A stretch of DNA of 64,000 nt from CAYHVK01 sp964360255 (lineage in GTDB: Bacteria > Bdellovibrionota > Bdellovibrionia > Bdellovibrionales > UBA1609). Shown in pieces: positions 43,457 through 52,247 of the stretch. Each line of letters starts with the position of its first letter. Position 1 is the first letter of the stretch. The translations under genes and the position numbers were made by a program. Under the pieces are notes generated by a model. The model ran no database searches and was not told the DNA's origin. It saw only the letters and a list, made by a program, of their open reading frames with translations. The stretch is from contig CAYHVK010000003.1 in NCBI GenBank assembly GCA_964360255.1, forward strand, positions 124,001 to 188,000. The letters run 5' to 3'.

Positions 43457-43636
43457 ATGCGCTATTTTTTATTCGTTATCTTATCAATTTCATCTATAGC
43501 GTTCGTATCAGGCTGTACAACTGTTCCAAGAAGTCCAGCATGCGAGCAAAATCCTGAAGCTCAAGAGTGTAAGGCTGAAGCTAGTAAGGAAAGGCTTGAG
43601 CGGCTTAATTCTCGTGGCGGCAGAGCGAATCGCTAA
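43457..43636 (+). CDS. Small lipoprotein (59 residues)
   Basis: A short gene with AGAGGA upstream. The signal peptide ends in the lipobox VSGC (Cys near residue 20). The mature part has two Cys (SPACEQ and QECKA) and a charged helix rich in Glu, Arg and Lys ending in RGGRANR. No family recognised. Its place between the His/Cys protein and the barrel protein suggests an envelope role in the metal island. Confidence 0.7.
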   Translation: MRYFLFVILSISSIAFVSGCTTVPRSPACEQNPEAQECKAEASKERLERLNSRGGRANR

Positions 43637-43723
43637 GAACTATCAAAAAAAACAATTCACTGTGGCCGCAAAATATGCGGCTCAGTATTAAACCTTTATT
43701 CAATTAAATCGAGGAGATTTATT

Positions 43724-44602
43724 ATGAGACACGCTTTTATCATTTTCATTGGCGCATTTGCTTTTTCAGCAAATGTGTTTGCTCAGAGTTCCGCTGACGC
43801 TGCAACGATAAACAATTCAACCAGTGTTAAGGCGGCAAGTACGGGCAGCCTGAGTGCTCCAATTGAGACATTGCATATACGACCAAGCAAATGGTCAACC
43901 TCCGCATTTCTTGGCAACTGGGGAGATGTTGGTGCGCTAAACGGTGGACCAAAAAATCAGTCGTTTACAGATGTTTATTTAGAGCCCAAAAAAGACATTG
44001 GGCACGGTCAATCATTGGCATTTAGAATAAATGCTCAACAGTATGAGCGAGGCGATAAAAACAAAGACAAAATGGTTTTAGGCGATCCGCAGTTCTTGTA
44101 TCGAAATAAGGTGTTTTCAACTTCAGCACGTATAAGTATTCCCGTGCTGGAGCAGTCACGTTTAACAGGACGTCATGAGATTCGATTGAACGGGGGAACT
44201 GACTTATTAAAGCTTGATCGGTTTACAGCGGGCTTATTGTTAGAGGGTAGGGCTTATGCCTACACTAAAGACAACGATGGTCAGTTAGCAGCCCGTGCGC
44301 GAAATGGTGTGGGCTTGACGTATGCTCTTAGTGATCGTGTTTCACCGTACTTCAATGCTCTTTATGACATTCGTTGGGCGAACAGTGGTTCAGGCAGCAC
44401 AATTTTAAATGTAGATGCAAATGTTAATCCAGAAAATGAAGTGCGAAAGCATTGGTTTGATTTGGGTGCGAGCTTTGTTGTCATTCCTAAGCATTTAAAT
44501 TTTGATGCCTATGTGACTCAAATACGAGACGAAGATTCGAATAGTGACTTTCTGGCTAAAGAAGACACGGGTTATAATTTCGAGTTGTCTGCAACATTTT
44601 AA
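43724..44602 (+). CDS. Predicted outer-membrane beta-barrel protein
   Basis: The 292-residue protein has a signal peptide (cut after FAQ, near residue 21), a Ser/Thr/Ala-rich start, then alternating amphipathic strands with many aromatic residues. It ends in ATF, a terminal Phe typical of BAM-inserted barrels. Tyr, Asn and Gly are frequent, as in small porins. No family recognised. It lies 36 bases upstream of the P-type ATPase gene and is probably co-transcribed with it. Confidence 0.7.
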   Translation: MRHAFIIFIGAFAFSANVFAQSSADAATINNSTSVKAASTGSLSAPIETLHIRPSKWSTSAFLGNWGDVGALNGGPKNQSFTDVYLEPKKDIGHGQSLAFRINAQQYERGDKNKDKMVLGDPQFLYRNKVFSTSARISIPVLEQSRLTGRHEIRLNGGTDLLKLDRFTAGLLLEGRAYAYTKDNDGQLAARARNGVGLTYALSDRVSPYFNALYDIRWANSGSGSTILNVDANVNPENEVRKHWFDLGASFVVIPKHLNFDAYVTQIRDEDSNSDFLAKEDTGYNFELSATF

Positions 44603-44637
44603 GAAGGTCTTATTAATAGAATATAAGGTGTTTTTTT

Positions 44638-46620
44638 ATGTCCGAAAATCTTCATCATAGCCATCAAGGAAGCCATAGTAATAGAATTCTTAGCGAAAGG
44701 GCGGAGCTGTATTCGGCTGTTGCTTCAGGATTTTTCTTAGTCTTTGGATATGCTATGACATTTTTTGATGTCATAGATACCAGAATTTCAATTGCGTTGT
44801 TTTGGTTGTCATATTTGTTTGGCGGATTTTTCGCTGTACGTGAAGCGATTGTAAAGCTGAGACATAAAAAGTTCGAGATTGATACGCTAATGATCGTTGC
44901 GGCTTTAGGCGCAGGGGCCTTGGGTAATTGGGCTGAAGGTGCGCTTCTTCTTGTTCTTTTTAGTCTTGGCCATGCTCTCGAAGAATACGCTATGGGACGA
45001 GCGAAGAAAGCTATCGAAGCACTTGCGGATATAGCGCCTAAGACTGCGCATGTATTGAGAGATGGTCGACGTGTTGAGATAAAAGTCGAAGAAGTTGTCG
45101 TTGGAGATGTTGTCTTCATAAAACCCAATGAACGTATTCCGGTCGACGGCTTTATAATTAAGGGCTCAAGCGCAGTTAATCAAGCCCCTGTTACTGGTGA
45201 AAGTTTGCCAGTCGATAAAACTGCGGTAGCTAACTTAGAGCAGTCGTTAAAGTCGTTCGACCGCGTTCAAAAGGAGAGCAAATTATTCGCCGGCACGATC
45301 AACGGATCTGGAGTACTTGAAGTTCATGTGACTAAGCATTCTTCAGATACAACCTTGGCTCGAGTCGTACGAATGGTTGCGGAGGCACAGGCTGAATCGT
45401 CTCCAACTCAGCAATTTACCGCTAAAATTCAAAAGTATTTTGTCCCAGCGGTCTTGGTCGGTGTCATAATTCTATTGTTCGCTTATTTAGTCATCGACGA
45501 GCCTTTTAGTAGCAGCTTTTATCGTGCGATGGCTGTGTTAGTTGCCGCAAGTCCCTGTGCCCTGGCTATATCAACTCCGAGTGCGGTGCTCAGTGGAATT
45601 GCGCGCGCCGGCCGGGCTGGCGTTTTAATAAAAGGTGGTGCAGCCCTCGAGAATTTAGGTCAAGTGACGGCGATTGCATTTGATAAGACTGGAACGTTAA
45701 CTGAAGGTAAGCCTATTGTGACCGATGTCTTTGCATTTAAGGGATTCAATGATTCACAACTTCTAAGTCTAGCAAGTGCAGTGGAGGCTGAAAGCGACCA
45801 CCCTCTGGCTCGTGCTGTTGTTGAAGGTGCTATCAAAAAGATTCCAAATCTAAAGCAGTTAAAGGCGACAAACGTCGAAAGTATAACCGGCAAAGGTATT
45901 CGCGCAACCATAGAGGGTAAAACTGTCATAGTGGGTAAGCCCGCGCTTTTTGAAGAAGAAAAAAGTAGCGCACCATCAGTAGAAAACAAGAAACTTATCT
46001 CTGAGCTTCAAGCAAGTGGGCGCACTATGATGGTAGTAAGATTTGAAAACGATTATGTTGGAATGATTGGTATAATGGATAAGCCGCGAGCCTCTTCAGC
46101 TCAGGCTCTTAAGGAGCTTCGAGATACTGGCGTTAAGCATCTCGTGATGTTGTCCGGTGACAATCAAGTTGTCGCAAGTGCTGTAGCAAAAGAGATCGGA
46201 CTCACAGAAGCCATCGGAGATCTCTTGCCGGAAGATAAAGTCGCTTCTATTAAGAAGCTTCGCGAGAAGTGGAGCAAGGTTGCGATGGTTGGTGACGGCG
46301 TAAATGATGCTCCAGCATTGGCCACAGCAACCGTTGGTGTCGCTATGGGTGCGGCGGGCTCTGATGTCGCTCTCGAAACTGCCGACGTGGCGTTGATGAC
46401 GGACGATCTCAGTCAACTGTCTTTTGCTGTAGGTCTAAGTCGCAAAGCTAGCTCAATTATCCGCCAGAATCTGTGGGTGAGTCTGGGGATGGTTATTATT
46501 TTAATTCCAGCCACTCTCACGGGCCTCGGCATAGGCCCAGCTGTAGTTATGCATGAAGGCTCAACTGTAATTGTAGTCATAAACGCTCTAAGGCTTTTAG
46601 CTTATAAGCCATCTCTATAA
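44638..46620 (+). CDS. P1B-4-type heavy-metal P-type ATPase
   Basis: Pumps divalent transition metals out of the cytoplasm. The 660-residue protein starts with a His-rich tail (HHSHQGSHS) and has no HMA domain. It shows the A-domain TGES, the metal-site SPC (residue 305, ASPCALAISTP) in the membrane, phosphorylation site DKTGTLTEGKP (Asp at 349), GDGVNDAPAL, and HEGST near residue 639. SPC plus HEGST are the signature of the P1B-4 class (CoaT, CzcP, CtpD) rather than the CPC class of ZntA. Co, Zn or Cd export is likely. Confidence 0.92.
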   Translation: MSENLHHSHQGSHSNRILSERAELYSAVASGFFLVFGYAMTFFDVIDTRISIALFWLSYLFGGFFAVREAIVKLRHKKFEIDTLMIVAALGAGALGNWAEGALLLVLFSLGHALEEYAMGRAKKAIEALADIAPKTAHVLRDGRRVEIKVEEVVVGDVVFIKPNERIPVDGFIIKGSSAVNQAPVTGESLPVDKTAVANLEQSLKSFDRVQKESKLFAGTINGSGVLEVHVTKHSSDTTLARVVRMVAEAQAESSPTQQFTAKIQKYFVPAVLVGVIILLFAYLVIDEPFSSSFYRAMAVLVAASPCALAISTPSAVLSGIARAGRAGVLIKGGAALENLGQVTAIAFDKTGTLTEGKPIVTDVFAFKGFNDSQLLSLASAVEAESDHPLARAVVEGAIKKIPNLKQLKATNVESITGKGIRATIEGKTVIVGKPALFEEEKSSAPSVENKKLISELQASGRTMMVVRFENDYVGMIGIMDKPRASSAQALKELRDTGVKHLVMLSGDNQVVASAVAKEIGLTEAIGDLLPEDKVASIKKLREKWSKVAMVGDGVNDAPALATATVGVAMGAAGSDVALETADVALMTDDLSQLSFAVGLSRKASSIIRQNLWVSLGMVIILIPATLTGLGIGPAVVMHEGSTVIVVINALRLLAYKPSL

Positions 46621-46662
46621 GAGTAACTACACTTTAGCTGCACCAAGGCTAACACAAGATTG

Positions 46663-46701
46663 ATATACAGGGAGCTATCTAACAGCTCCCTGTATATTTT
46701 A
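46663..46701 (+). terminator. Intrinsic terminator after the P-type ATPase gene
   Basis: A 14-bp perfect stem (46663-46676 with 46684-46697), a 7-base loop and TTTT on the plus-strand side. It lies between convergent genes. The minus-strand side has no T-run, so termination is mainly for the ATPase transcript. Confidence 0.8.
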
Positions 46702-47148
46702 ATTACAGCTATTAGTGAGGTCGAACTTATTATTCTTATCAGAAGTTAAAAGCTCCTTCATCTTCGCAAGGGTATTGCGATACTCCTTAATTTCTGGCGA
46801 ACATTTATAGAAAGGTCCATTTGTGCAAAAGGTCTCTAGCTTTGTCCACAAAGTTAGTGGAATTGCGTAAGTTTCGCAGAAGCTTGCGACGCCCTGTTTG
46901 CTAAGCATCTTTTTTATGCCGGCTAATCCTTGCGGGTCCGCCTTCATCATATGCACACGTTCTGAAAAAACAAAGAAATAGTCTTGTGCTGTTAAAAGTC
47001 CTTCAAGTGAATAGTCTTGATTAGATAAAACTCTGAGCGCTGCTTCTTTTTTTGCGGTAAAGATAGCAATTTCATTTTTGATCTCAGCCTCTTTTAAGCA
47101 TCCTGTGAGCAAAATTGGTAAAATAAATATGACAATAAATTTTTTCAT
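46699..47148 (-). CDS. Lipoprotein of unknown function
   Basis: The 149-residue protein has a lipoprotein signal with lipobox LTGC (Cys near residue 17). The mature part is helical and Lys/Glu-rich, with Cys residues in ASFCETY, ETFCTNG, YKCSPE and the terminal NSCN. No family recognised. It lies 1 base downstream of the TolC-like gene and is co-transcribed with it. Confidence 0.75.
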   Translation of the reverse strand: MKKFIVIFILPILLTGCLKEAEIKNEIAIFTAKKEAALRVLSNQDYSLEGLLTAQDYFFVFSERVHMMKADPQGLAGIKKMLSKQGVASFCETYAIPLTLWTKLETFCTNGPFYKCSPEIKEYRNTLAKMKELLTSDKNNKFDLTNSCN

Positions 47149-47149
47149 T

Positions 47150-48397
47150 TTAGTTGCCTTTCAATGATTGAATTAGTGGAGGGCTCATAGAGTAATCTCC
47201 ATCAAAAATTAATCTTTGAATTCTATCCATAGAATTTAAGACCCGATATTGTACGGTGAATGAAGCCGTCTCAGCTAGAATTTGATTTCTTGAGGCTTCA
47301 GATAACTTAAGTACATCAATGTTTTCACCAAGTTTCATTCTGCGTAATAAGGCGTCTTTACTTTCTTGTGAGAGCACAACTCTTCTGCGGAAATCAGCGT
47401 AGCTTGAAAGATCTGAATTGTACTGAAAACCGACGCTTCTAAGTTGACGTCGTAATGTTTCTTCGACGGCGCGTCTTTGAGTCCTAACAATCTCTTTTTG
47501 AGAGGCGACGATATTCATTGCATTTCCTTGCCCCGCACCTAAACCATTAGGAACTTGAATGTTATCAAATATTCCTCCGGCTGCGCCACGGCTGACTGAG
47601 CTTACGCCGAAGACTGAATACTGAACTTCTTTTTTGACTTGATCTAAAACCGATAGGAAATGATCAAATTGTCTTCGCTCTGGGCTGGTAGATAGTAGTC
47701 TGAATTCATATTCGCTTGTAACAATCGGCTTTAATGTCTCGATTTTTGGCAGTTCAACAGCTACAAGCTGGACGGCCTGATTAGCTGGCATACCTAACAT
47801 AAATGTTAGCTCATCATACTCTCTGCTAATGAGAACCATAAGATTTCTGATATCATCTTTGAGTCCCAAAATACGAATTTCCATATCTCGCGCAGCCCCA
47901 GGCTCTGCGCCACCGAAGACCTCTCTCGTTTTAATTACGCGCAGGACTTTTTCTAGCTCCGTAATACTTTTCTCAATGTGAGCTAAGAGTCTTTCATCAA
48001 ACTGAATGTTTTTATAGACGTTTTTGGCAGTGTGTACTTCGTTGCTCCACAAAGCGCGATAACCTTCGCGTTCTGCTAGGTATAGTAACTTAACCTCTTC
48101 TAATCGAAACCAGTTTCCTGGGACTAGAAATGGAGCGATATCGGTCAATTGATCGTAAATTGATGTCGGATCAATAATGATGCGAGCAATATTCCAAATG
48201 TTTAATTTGGGCAATAAATCTGCTCTCGCTTTACCAATATTTTCTTTTGCTTGATACACCTTCAAGGCGTTTTCATGAACCTTATAATTATCGGAGCTAA
48301 CGATATTAACTACATCTGAAAGCTTAATAATTTTTGGATTTTGTGCCCAAGTTTGACTGAATCCTAAAATAATGAATGAAAATAATAACTTTTTCAT
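47150..48397 (-). CDS. TolC-like outer-membrane efflux protein (orphan)
   Basis: The 415-residue protein has a signal peptide (cut near TWAQ, residue 19) and a TolC/OEP-like layout: two long helical repeats rich in Ala, Glu, Lys and Leu (YQAKENIGKARADLLPKLNI near 48-67; EETLRRQLRSVGFQYNSDL in the second half). No RND pump or ABC pump is adjacent; its neighbours are two lipoprotein genes. The match to OEP is from helical pattern and motif positions, so the family call is moderate. Confidence 0.7.
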   Translation of the reverse strand: MKKLLFSFIILGFSQTWAQNPKIIKLSDVVNIVSSDNYKVHENALKVYQAKENIGKARADLLPKLNIWNIARIIIDPTSIYDQLTDIAPFLVPGNWFRLEEVKLLYLAEREGYRALWSNEVHTAKNVYKNIQFDERLLAHIEKSITELEKVLRVIKTREVFGGAEPGAARDMEIRILGLKDDIRNLMVLISREYDELTFMLGMPANQAVQLVAVELPKIETLKPIVTSEYEFRLLSTSPERRQFDHFLSVLDQVKKEVQYSVFGVSSVSRGAAGGIFDNIQVPNGLGAGQGNAMNIVASQKEIVRTQRRAVEETLRRQLRSVGFQYNSDLSSYADFRRRVVLSQESKDALLRRMKLGENIDVLKLSEASRNQILAETASFTVQYRVLNSMDRIQRLIFDGDYSMSPPLIQSLKGN

Positions 48398-48403
48398 TTG
48401 TGC

Positions 48404-49042
48404 CTACTTCAATTTCTTAGCAGAAAAAGAGAATCTTTTTGCATTAGATGAGGGTTGAATGCTGCCCACAATATATGGAACGTTTCTCAATGAAAGATTT
48501 TTAATTCTTTCTGCAACAGATTTAGCGCGTCCTTTTTGGCTTTTTGTTTTGCTGCCGTCAGAAAGCATAATGCTGTATAGGTTTGGGCAATCTGGTGAAG
48601 CTATTGTTAAAGTTCCGTCATCCATGTTTGGGCGAATCTCAGAAACTCGGCAGCCTACAGCTGTTGAATCATCAGACGGATGCCATTGCACCACTTGAAT
48701 GAAGAAATGCAGATTATTTATGTCATTTTCAATTTCGCTTAATTGTCTTACGCGATTACCTGTATAGGGAGGGAGACTCTTAGCAAAAGAAAACTTAACT
48801 AAATATGTCTCGCCGCTAAATTGAAGTGAACCTTGATATTCACCCTCAATAGATGAGTAAAAGTAGTGGCGTCGAGTTAGCTCTTCTTCCATTTGAATAG
48901 CTTTTTTAGCTAAATTATCATTTTCAGCTCTATTAGCACCTTCTTGTTCGGCTTCGGCTCTTTGTTTAGTGCCGTCAGTTGAGCTTTTTTTATCACAAGC
49001 TATTAGGCCAAAACATAGTAATCCTATCAGTAACGACTTCAT
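48404..49042 (-). CDS. Lipoprotein of unknown function
   Basis: ATG 49042 with GGAGG upstream gives 212 residues. Lipobox LIAC (Cys near residue 16) is followed by a charged linker and a beta-rich domain with two Cys (GCRVSE and DCPNLY) that may pair. No family recognised. It leads the three-gene minus-strand operon with the TolC-like gene and the smaller lipoprotein gene. Confidence 0.75.
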   Translation of the reverse strand: MKSLLIGLLCFGLIACDKKSSTDGTKQRAEAEQEGANRAENDNLAKKAIQMEEELTRRHYFYSSIEGEYQGSLQFSGETYLVKFSFAKSLPPYTGNRVRQLSEIENDINNLHFFIQVVQWHPSDDSTAVGCRVSEIRPNMDDGTLTIASPDCPNLYSIMLSDGSKTKSQKGRAKSVAERIKNLSLRNVPYIVGSIQPSSNAKRFSFSAKKLK

Positions 49043-49109
49043 AAAAATTTCCTCCAAATGGAAATAATAAATTCTAATTAAAAATGTAGGGATGCTTTTG
49101 ATTTAAGTA

Positions 49110-49421
49110 TTATGCGAGAGGTGGTCTGAATGGTGAGTATGCAATAGCAAAATAGTAATTCGCTTGAAGTGTATCCGCCTCTGGTTGTTCAAACACTAGT
49201 GGTCGAATATAATATGAACACGACGGAAACATAAAGAGATGATCGCAGTCAGACTGAGAAGAGATTTTAGACTCTTTTTTTGACTGATGATCATTTGAAA
49301 TATTTTTTTTAGTATTATTAGTTTCGATCTTTGAAGAGACTGATGCATGGCTGTGCGCTTCGGCTTTAATACCAAAAGAGAGTAGTGCTAAAATGACTAT
49401 AAACGCTAAGTAAGACTTCAC
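49110..49421 (-). CDS. Small secreted His/Ser protein (CzcI-like architecture)
   Basis: Starting at GTG 49421 the 103-residue protein has a signal peptide (SYLAFIVILALLSFG, cut near AEA), a His/Ser/Lys-rich linker (HSHASV, NDHQSKKE), a DCDHLFMFPSC segment, and the terminal RPPLA. The same order and the RPP ending recur in the proteins at 43031 and 50151. The start is uncertain; a TTG at 49460 is upstream, and the Shine-Dalgarno is weak for both. Confidence 0.55.
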   Translation of the reverse strand: MKSYLAFIVILALLSFGIKAEAHSHASVSSKIETNNTKKNISNDHQSKKESKISSQSDCDHLFMFPSCSYYIRPLVFEQPEADTLQANYYFAIAYSPFRPPLA

Positions 49422-49496
49422 AGTGCCGTATTGATTACAGTATATAACGCATAGTGTCAATAATCAGATGCACAGCTTAGTAAAGTTTTCAGAGCT

Positions 49497-50030
49497 TCAG
49501 CACTTATCTGCTTCTGGTTCTTTCTGAAGAAACTCTGTTTGAATAGTTATGTGATATTTGCCAGTTGTTGGAACAAGTAGGCGTAGAGAGTCCAAAAGGC
49601 CATCAAATTCACTTTCAAAGCTAAAGGTATTATCTACAACCACGTGTAAGCTCATAACGTGCTTTTCACCATCTAGTGACCAAACATGAAGGTCATGAAT
49701 ATCTAATACCTTTTGTAGTTTTTTGGCTTTATTAACAAATACACTTTCATTGAAATCTTTTGGCGCACTTTGTAGGAACACTTCGATTGTGCCCCATAAG
49801 GTTTTGGACACATTGTATAGAATAAACGAAGCGACTAGGCAGGCCAGCAATAAGCGAGGCTGTCTCCAAAGTCGTGTATGGCATCGGCTACGATTGCTAC
49901 GCTTCCAGTAAGGAGTCCGCCGACTAATTCTATGATTGCGAAAAGGAAATTGAGTATGAAGGCGAATTTAATATTTTTTCAAAGCTGCGTTCTCATCTGA
50001 TGGCAAGCCGTGATGATGGTCGTGTTTCAT
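49497..50030 (-). pseudogene. Decayed CDF (CzcD-like) cation efflux gene
   Basis: Reading the minus strand from ATG 50030 gives MKHDHHHGLPSDENAALKKY then a stop. One extra A in the A6 run there would restore FAFILNFLFAIIELVGG and ADAIHDFGDSLA, the start of a CzcD-type protein. The sequence then jumps to LACLVASFILYNV and continues to a normal CDF cytoplasmic end (LDIHDLHVWSLDGEKHVMS). About 100 residues (helices 2 to 5) are missing. So it carries a frameshift and an internal deletion. The C-terminal 117 residues remain open but lack a start context. Confidence 0.85.
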
Positions 50031-50090
50031 TTTAATCCTCAATCATTTTAAGCGTTTTTAAAGTAAAGAGCCTGGTCTAGTAAATTTTTC

Positions 50091-50120
50091 TTTACAGAAA
50101 GACGATAGATAGGTCATATT
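50091..50120 (+). promoter_or_regulatory. Promoter candidate for the RND operon
   Basis: TTTACA (50091-50096), an 18-bp spacer, then CATATT (50115-50120). It lies upstream of the small His/Cys protein gene that begins the czc-like cluster. Confidence 0.35.
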
Positions 50121-50150
50121 GTTTTTAGCAAGAGGTTTGCTCTGAAATAT

Positions 50151-50456
50151 TTGTTGCTGTTTGCTCTTTTAATTTTCTCTATCGCTGACTTCCAGTCGGC
50201 TCAGGCTTGCGCTTCAGACGAGCCAACTCAAAGTATTATTGCAGCTGATTCTCATTCTCCATCTACTAATCATGAAGAGCATACAGATTGTGACGTTGGA
50301 TGTAGTCCTGCCCACTGTCATGTTTCTCACTGTAGTACTTTAAGTTCTGAAATTCGCTCGAAAGCACCTTTCTTCTATAATTCATCAGCTTTTACACTTA
50401 GTTCGCTTATTCCTAATAATTTCCCGCGCAATATTTTTAGACCTCCGATCGCTTAG
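50151..50456 (+). CDS. Small secreted His/Cys protein (CzcI-like architecture)
   Basis: About 101 residues from TTG 50151. A better translation context is CTG 50142, with AGAGG six bases upstream, which would add Lys and give a textbook signal peptide. The mature part has ACASDEP, HSPSTNHEEHTDC, GCSPAHCHVSHCS and ends in RPPIA. It shares layout with the proteins at 43031 and 49110. The position at the head of an RND efflux operon is where CzcI-type proteins are found. Confidence 0.65.
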   Translation: MLLFALLIFSIADFQSAQACASDEPTQSIIAADSHSPSTNHEEHTDCDVGCSPAHCHVSHCSTLSSEIRSKAPFFYNSSAFTLSSLIPNNFPRNIFRPPIA

Positions 50457-50516
50457 TTCTTTCTTTTACTAAGCTTAATTAATTCATTTAAATTTTAATT
50501 TTGGAGGATTATCTCT

Positions 50517-50957
50517 ATGAGATATCAAACTATGTTTGTCTTTGTATTATTGTCTTTTTTTGCTGTGCCGTCTTTAGCTGAATCTTTGATGTCTATTCAG
50601 CGAAATGCACGCAACGATGCCGCTACCAATTCACCAGAACTTCAGCAAATAACTCTTAAGGGGCTTGTTAGAAGTCAGGGTGAGCATGATAAGTCTGAAG
50701 TTGAAAATGTTGAGTTTGTCGAAGAGAAGACAGGGCGTATTTTCTCTCTTTCTAATTCAGAAGAATTGGCTGAACTTCATGGGGAGCAAGAAAAAGATCT
50801 TTTAGTGATCTTAACTGCTCAAAAAGTTCCAAAATTTTTGTTCTGGGGTGGTGGATTGAAGGTTGCTTCTTTTGAGCTTCTTGATGTGCAACAATCTGCG
50901 CCGCATATCTCACAGCATGATGAGCTTCATATTCAAAGAACCTATCGTAATCGTTAA
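50517..50957 (+). CDS. Periplasmic protein of unknown function in the RND operon
   Basis: The 146-residue protein has GGAGG upstream and a signal peptide (cut near SLA, residue 21). The mature domain is beta-rich and acidic (VENVEFVEEKTGRIFSLS) with a late His cluster (APHISQHDELH). No family recognised. An intrinsic terminator follows directly, before the TolC-type gene. Confidence 0.7.
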   Translation: MRYQTMFVFVLLSFFAVPSLAESLMSIQRNARNDAATNSPELQQITLKGLVRSQGEHDKSEVENVEFVEEKTGRIFSLSNSEELAELHGEQEKDLLVILTAQKVPKFLFWGGGLKVASFELLDVQQSAPHISQHDELHIQRTYRNR

Positions 50958-50966
50958 AAATTTATG

Positions 50967-50993
50967 CCCCAAAGAAGGCTTTGGGGTTTTTTT
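50967..50993 (+). terminator. Intrinsic terminator or attenuator inside the RND operon
   Basis: CCCCAAAG (50967-50974) and CTTTGGGG (50979-50986) form a perfect 8-bp stem with a 4-base loop, followed by seven Ts. The next base begins the AGGAG Shine-Dalgarno of the outer-membrane factor gene, so read-through is needed to express the pump genes from the upstream promoter. Confidence 0.85.
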
Positions 50994-51005
50994 AGGAGAA
51001 ATGTT

Positions 51006-52247
51006 GTGCGTTTATTCATTCATATATTTGTATTGTTGTTTTTTTCTAATTTAAGTTGGGCTGATGATGGAGTTGCTTGTAAGTCAGTTAGAGACTCCAT
51101 GTCTCTATATAATTGTCTTTTGCAAAACCATCCTTCGGTTAAGGCGGCTCAACTGAGTAAAGAGGCAGCTAGAGCCAGTCGAGATATGCTAACACAATTT
51201 CCTAATCCCGAAGTTTCTGTGAAAAGTATTAAGGGCGAGAATGCTGGGGAGAATGTTGGAAGTACTGAAATTGGTGTATCTATCGACTTAACAGAACTTT
51301 TAGTTAAAAGATATGCACTTTCATCTGCTGGGCGTTCTGAAGAAAAGCTACAGACAGTAATTGCAGAAGAAGAAATTTTTAAAGCCAGAACTCAAATTAT
51401 TAAGGACCTATATAGATATCGTCAACTGTCGAGTGAAATACCGTTAACTAGTGAAGCTCTTGAGACCTTTGGTAAAATCGCCGGTCAATATCGCTCTCGT
51501 CGGGCTCGTGGCCCTGAGCAGGAGATAACTTTAAATTTAGTAGAATTGGCTCAAGGCGACTATCAGCTGCGAAAAAATCATTTGGCAGTTGAGAAATCTG
51601 AAATAGAAGCGAGATATAAAGGTGTGTTTGGTTCTAACTTTCAGTTGAAGACTGATTTTCTTCCGGCTCTTAAAAAGACTTGGCCCGACATAACTGAAAG
51701 TTCTATTTCAGTTAGCACTTTTAATCTTCGCCGTGCTGAAGCAGAGCGAGAGCGTGCAGAGGCTGAAAAAAGTATCGCGAACGCGGATGCATTACCGAAG
51801 ATTTCTGCGGGCCCTGCATTTGAACGCGTTACGGAGGGTCCTATACAGTACAATTCTACAGGATTTAATGTGAACGTAAGCATTCCCATTTTTTCTCTTA
51901 ATGGGGGAGCTAGAGAATATGCTGAAAAGAATCGTTTAAAAGCTCAATATACACATGAATATGCGGCGAAAACTGCTGAGCTTGAAAAACAGCTTATTAT
52001 TCAAAAGTATCGTTCTGCTGTTGAATCCTTAAAGAAATCCACTAGCACTGAAAGTTTAAATCGGAAACATGATGTGATTGATGGTTTTTTCAGACGTGGC
52101 TTAACTTCAGGTTCCGTCGTCATTGAGGCTCATCGCCAGATTTTAGAGTTTACAGAATCTCAACATGAACATGAAATTACGGCCTTAGAGTCGCTTATGT
52201 ATTTAAATATTCTTTCAGGAAAAGATATTAGCGAGGTTTTAAAATGA
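51006..52247 (+). CDS. CzcC/CusC-like outer-membrane factor of RND efflux system
   Basis: Start GTG 51006 has AGGAG seven bases upstream; the ATG at 50964 lies before the terminator hairpin and is rejected. The 413-residue protein has a signal peptide (cut near SWA), then the two OEP repeats with long helices (EAARASRDMLTQFPNPEVS near residue 50; RAEAERERAEAEKSIANADA in the second half). It carries out the outer-membrane step of metal efflux. It overlaps the adaptor gene by 4 bases. Confidence 0.88.
   Translation: MRLFIHIFVLLFFSNLSWADDGVACKSVRDSMSLYNCLLQNHPSVKAAQLSKEAARASRDMLTQFPNPEVSVKSIKGENAGENVGSTEIGVSIDLTELLVKRYALSSAGRSEEKLQTVIAEEEIFKARTQIIKDLYRYRQLSSEIPLTSEALETFGKIAGQYRSRRARGPEQEITLNLVELAQGDYQLRKNHLAVEKSEIEARYKGVFGSNFQLKTDFLPALKKTWPDITESSISVSTFNLRRAEAERERAEAEKSIANADALPKISAGPAFERVTEGPIQYNSTGFNVNVSIPIFSLNGGAREYAEKNRLKAQYTHEYAAKTAELEKQLIIQKYRSAVESLKKSTSTESLNRKHDVIDGFFRRGLTSGSVVIEAHRQILEFTESQHEHEITALESLMYLNILSGKDISEVLK

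Noticed and set aside
44664..45128. 154-codon minus-strand open frame inside the P-type ATPase gene
   Set aside because: Shadow of a strongly supported gene; no start signal and no family.
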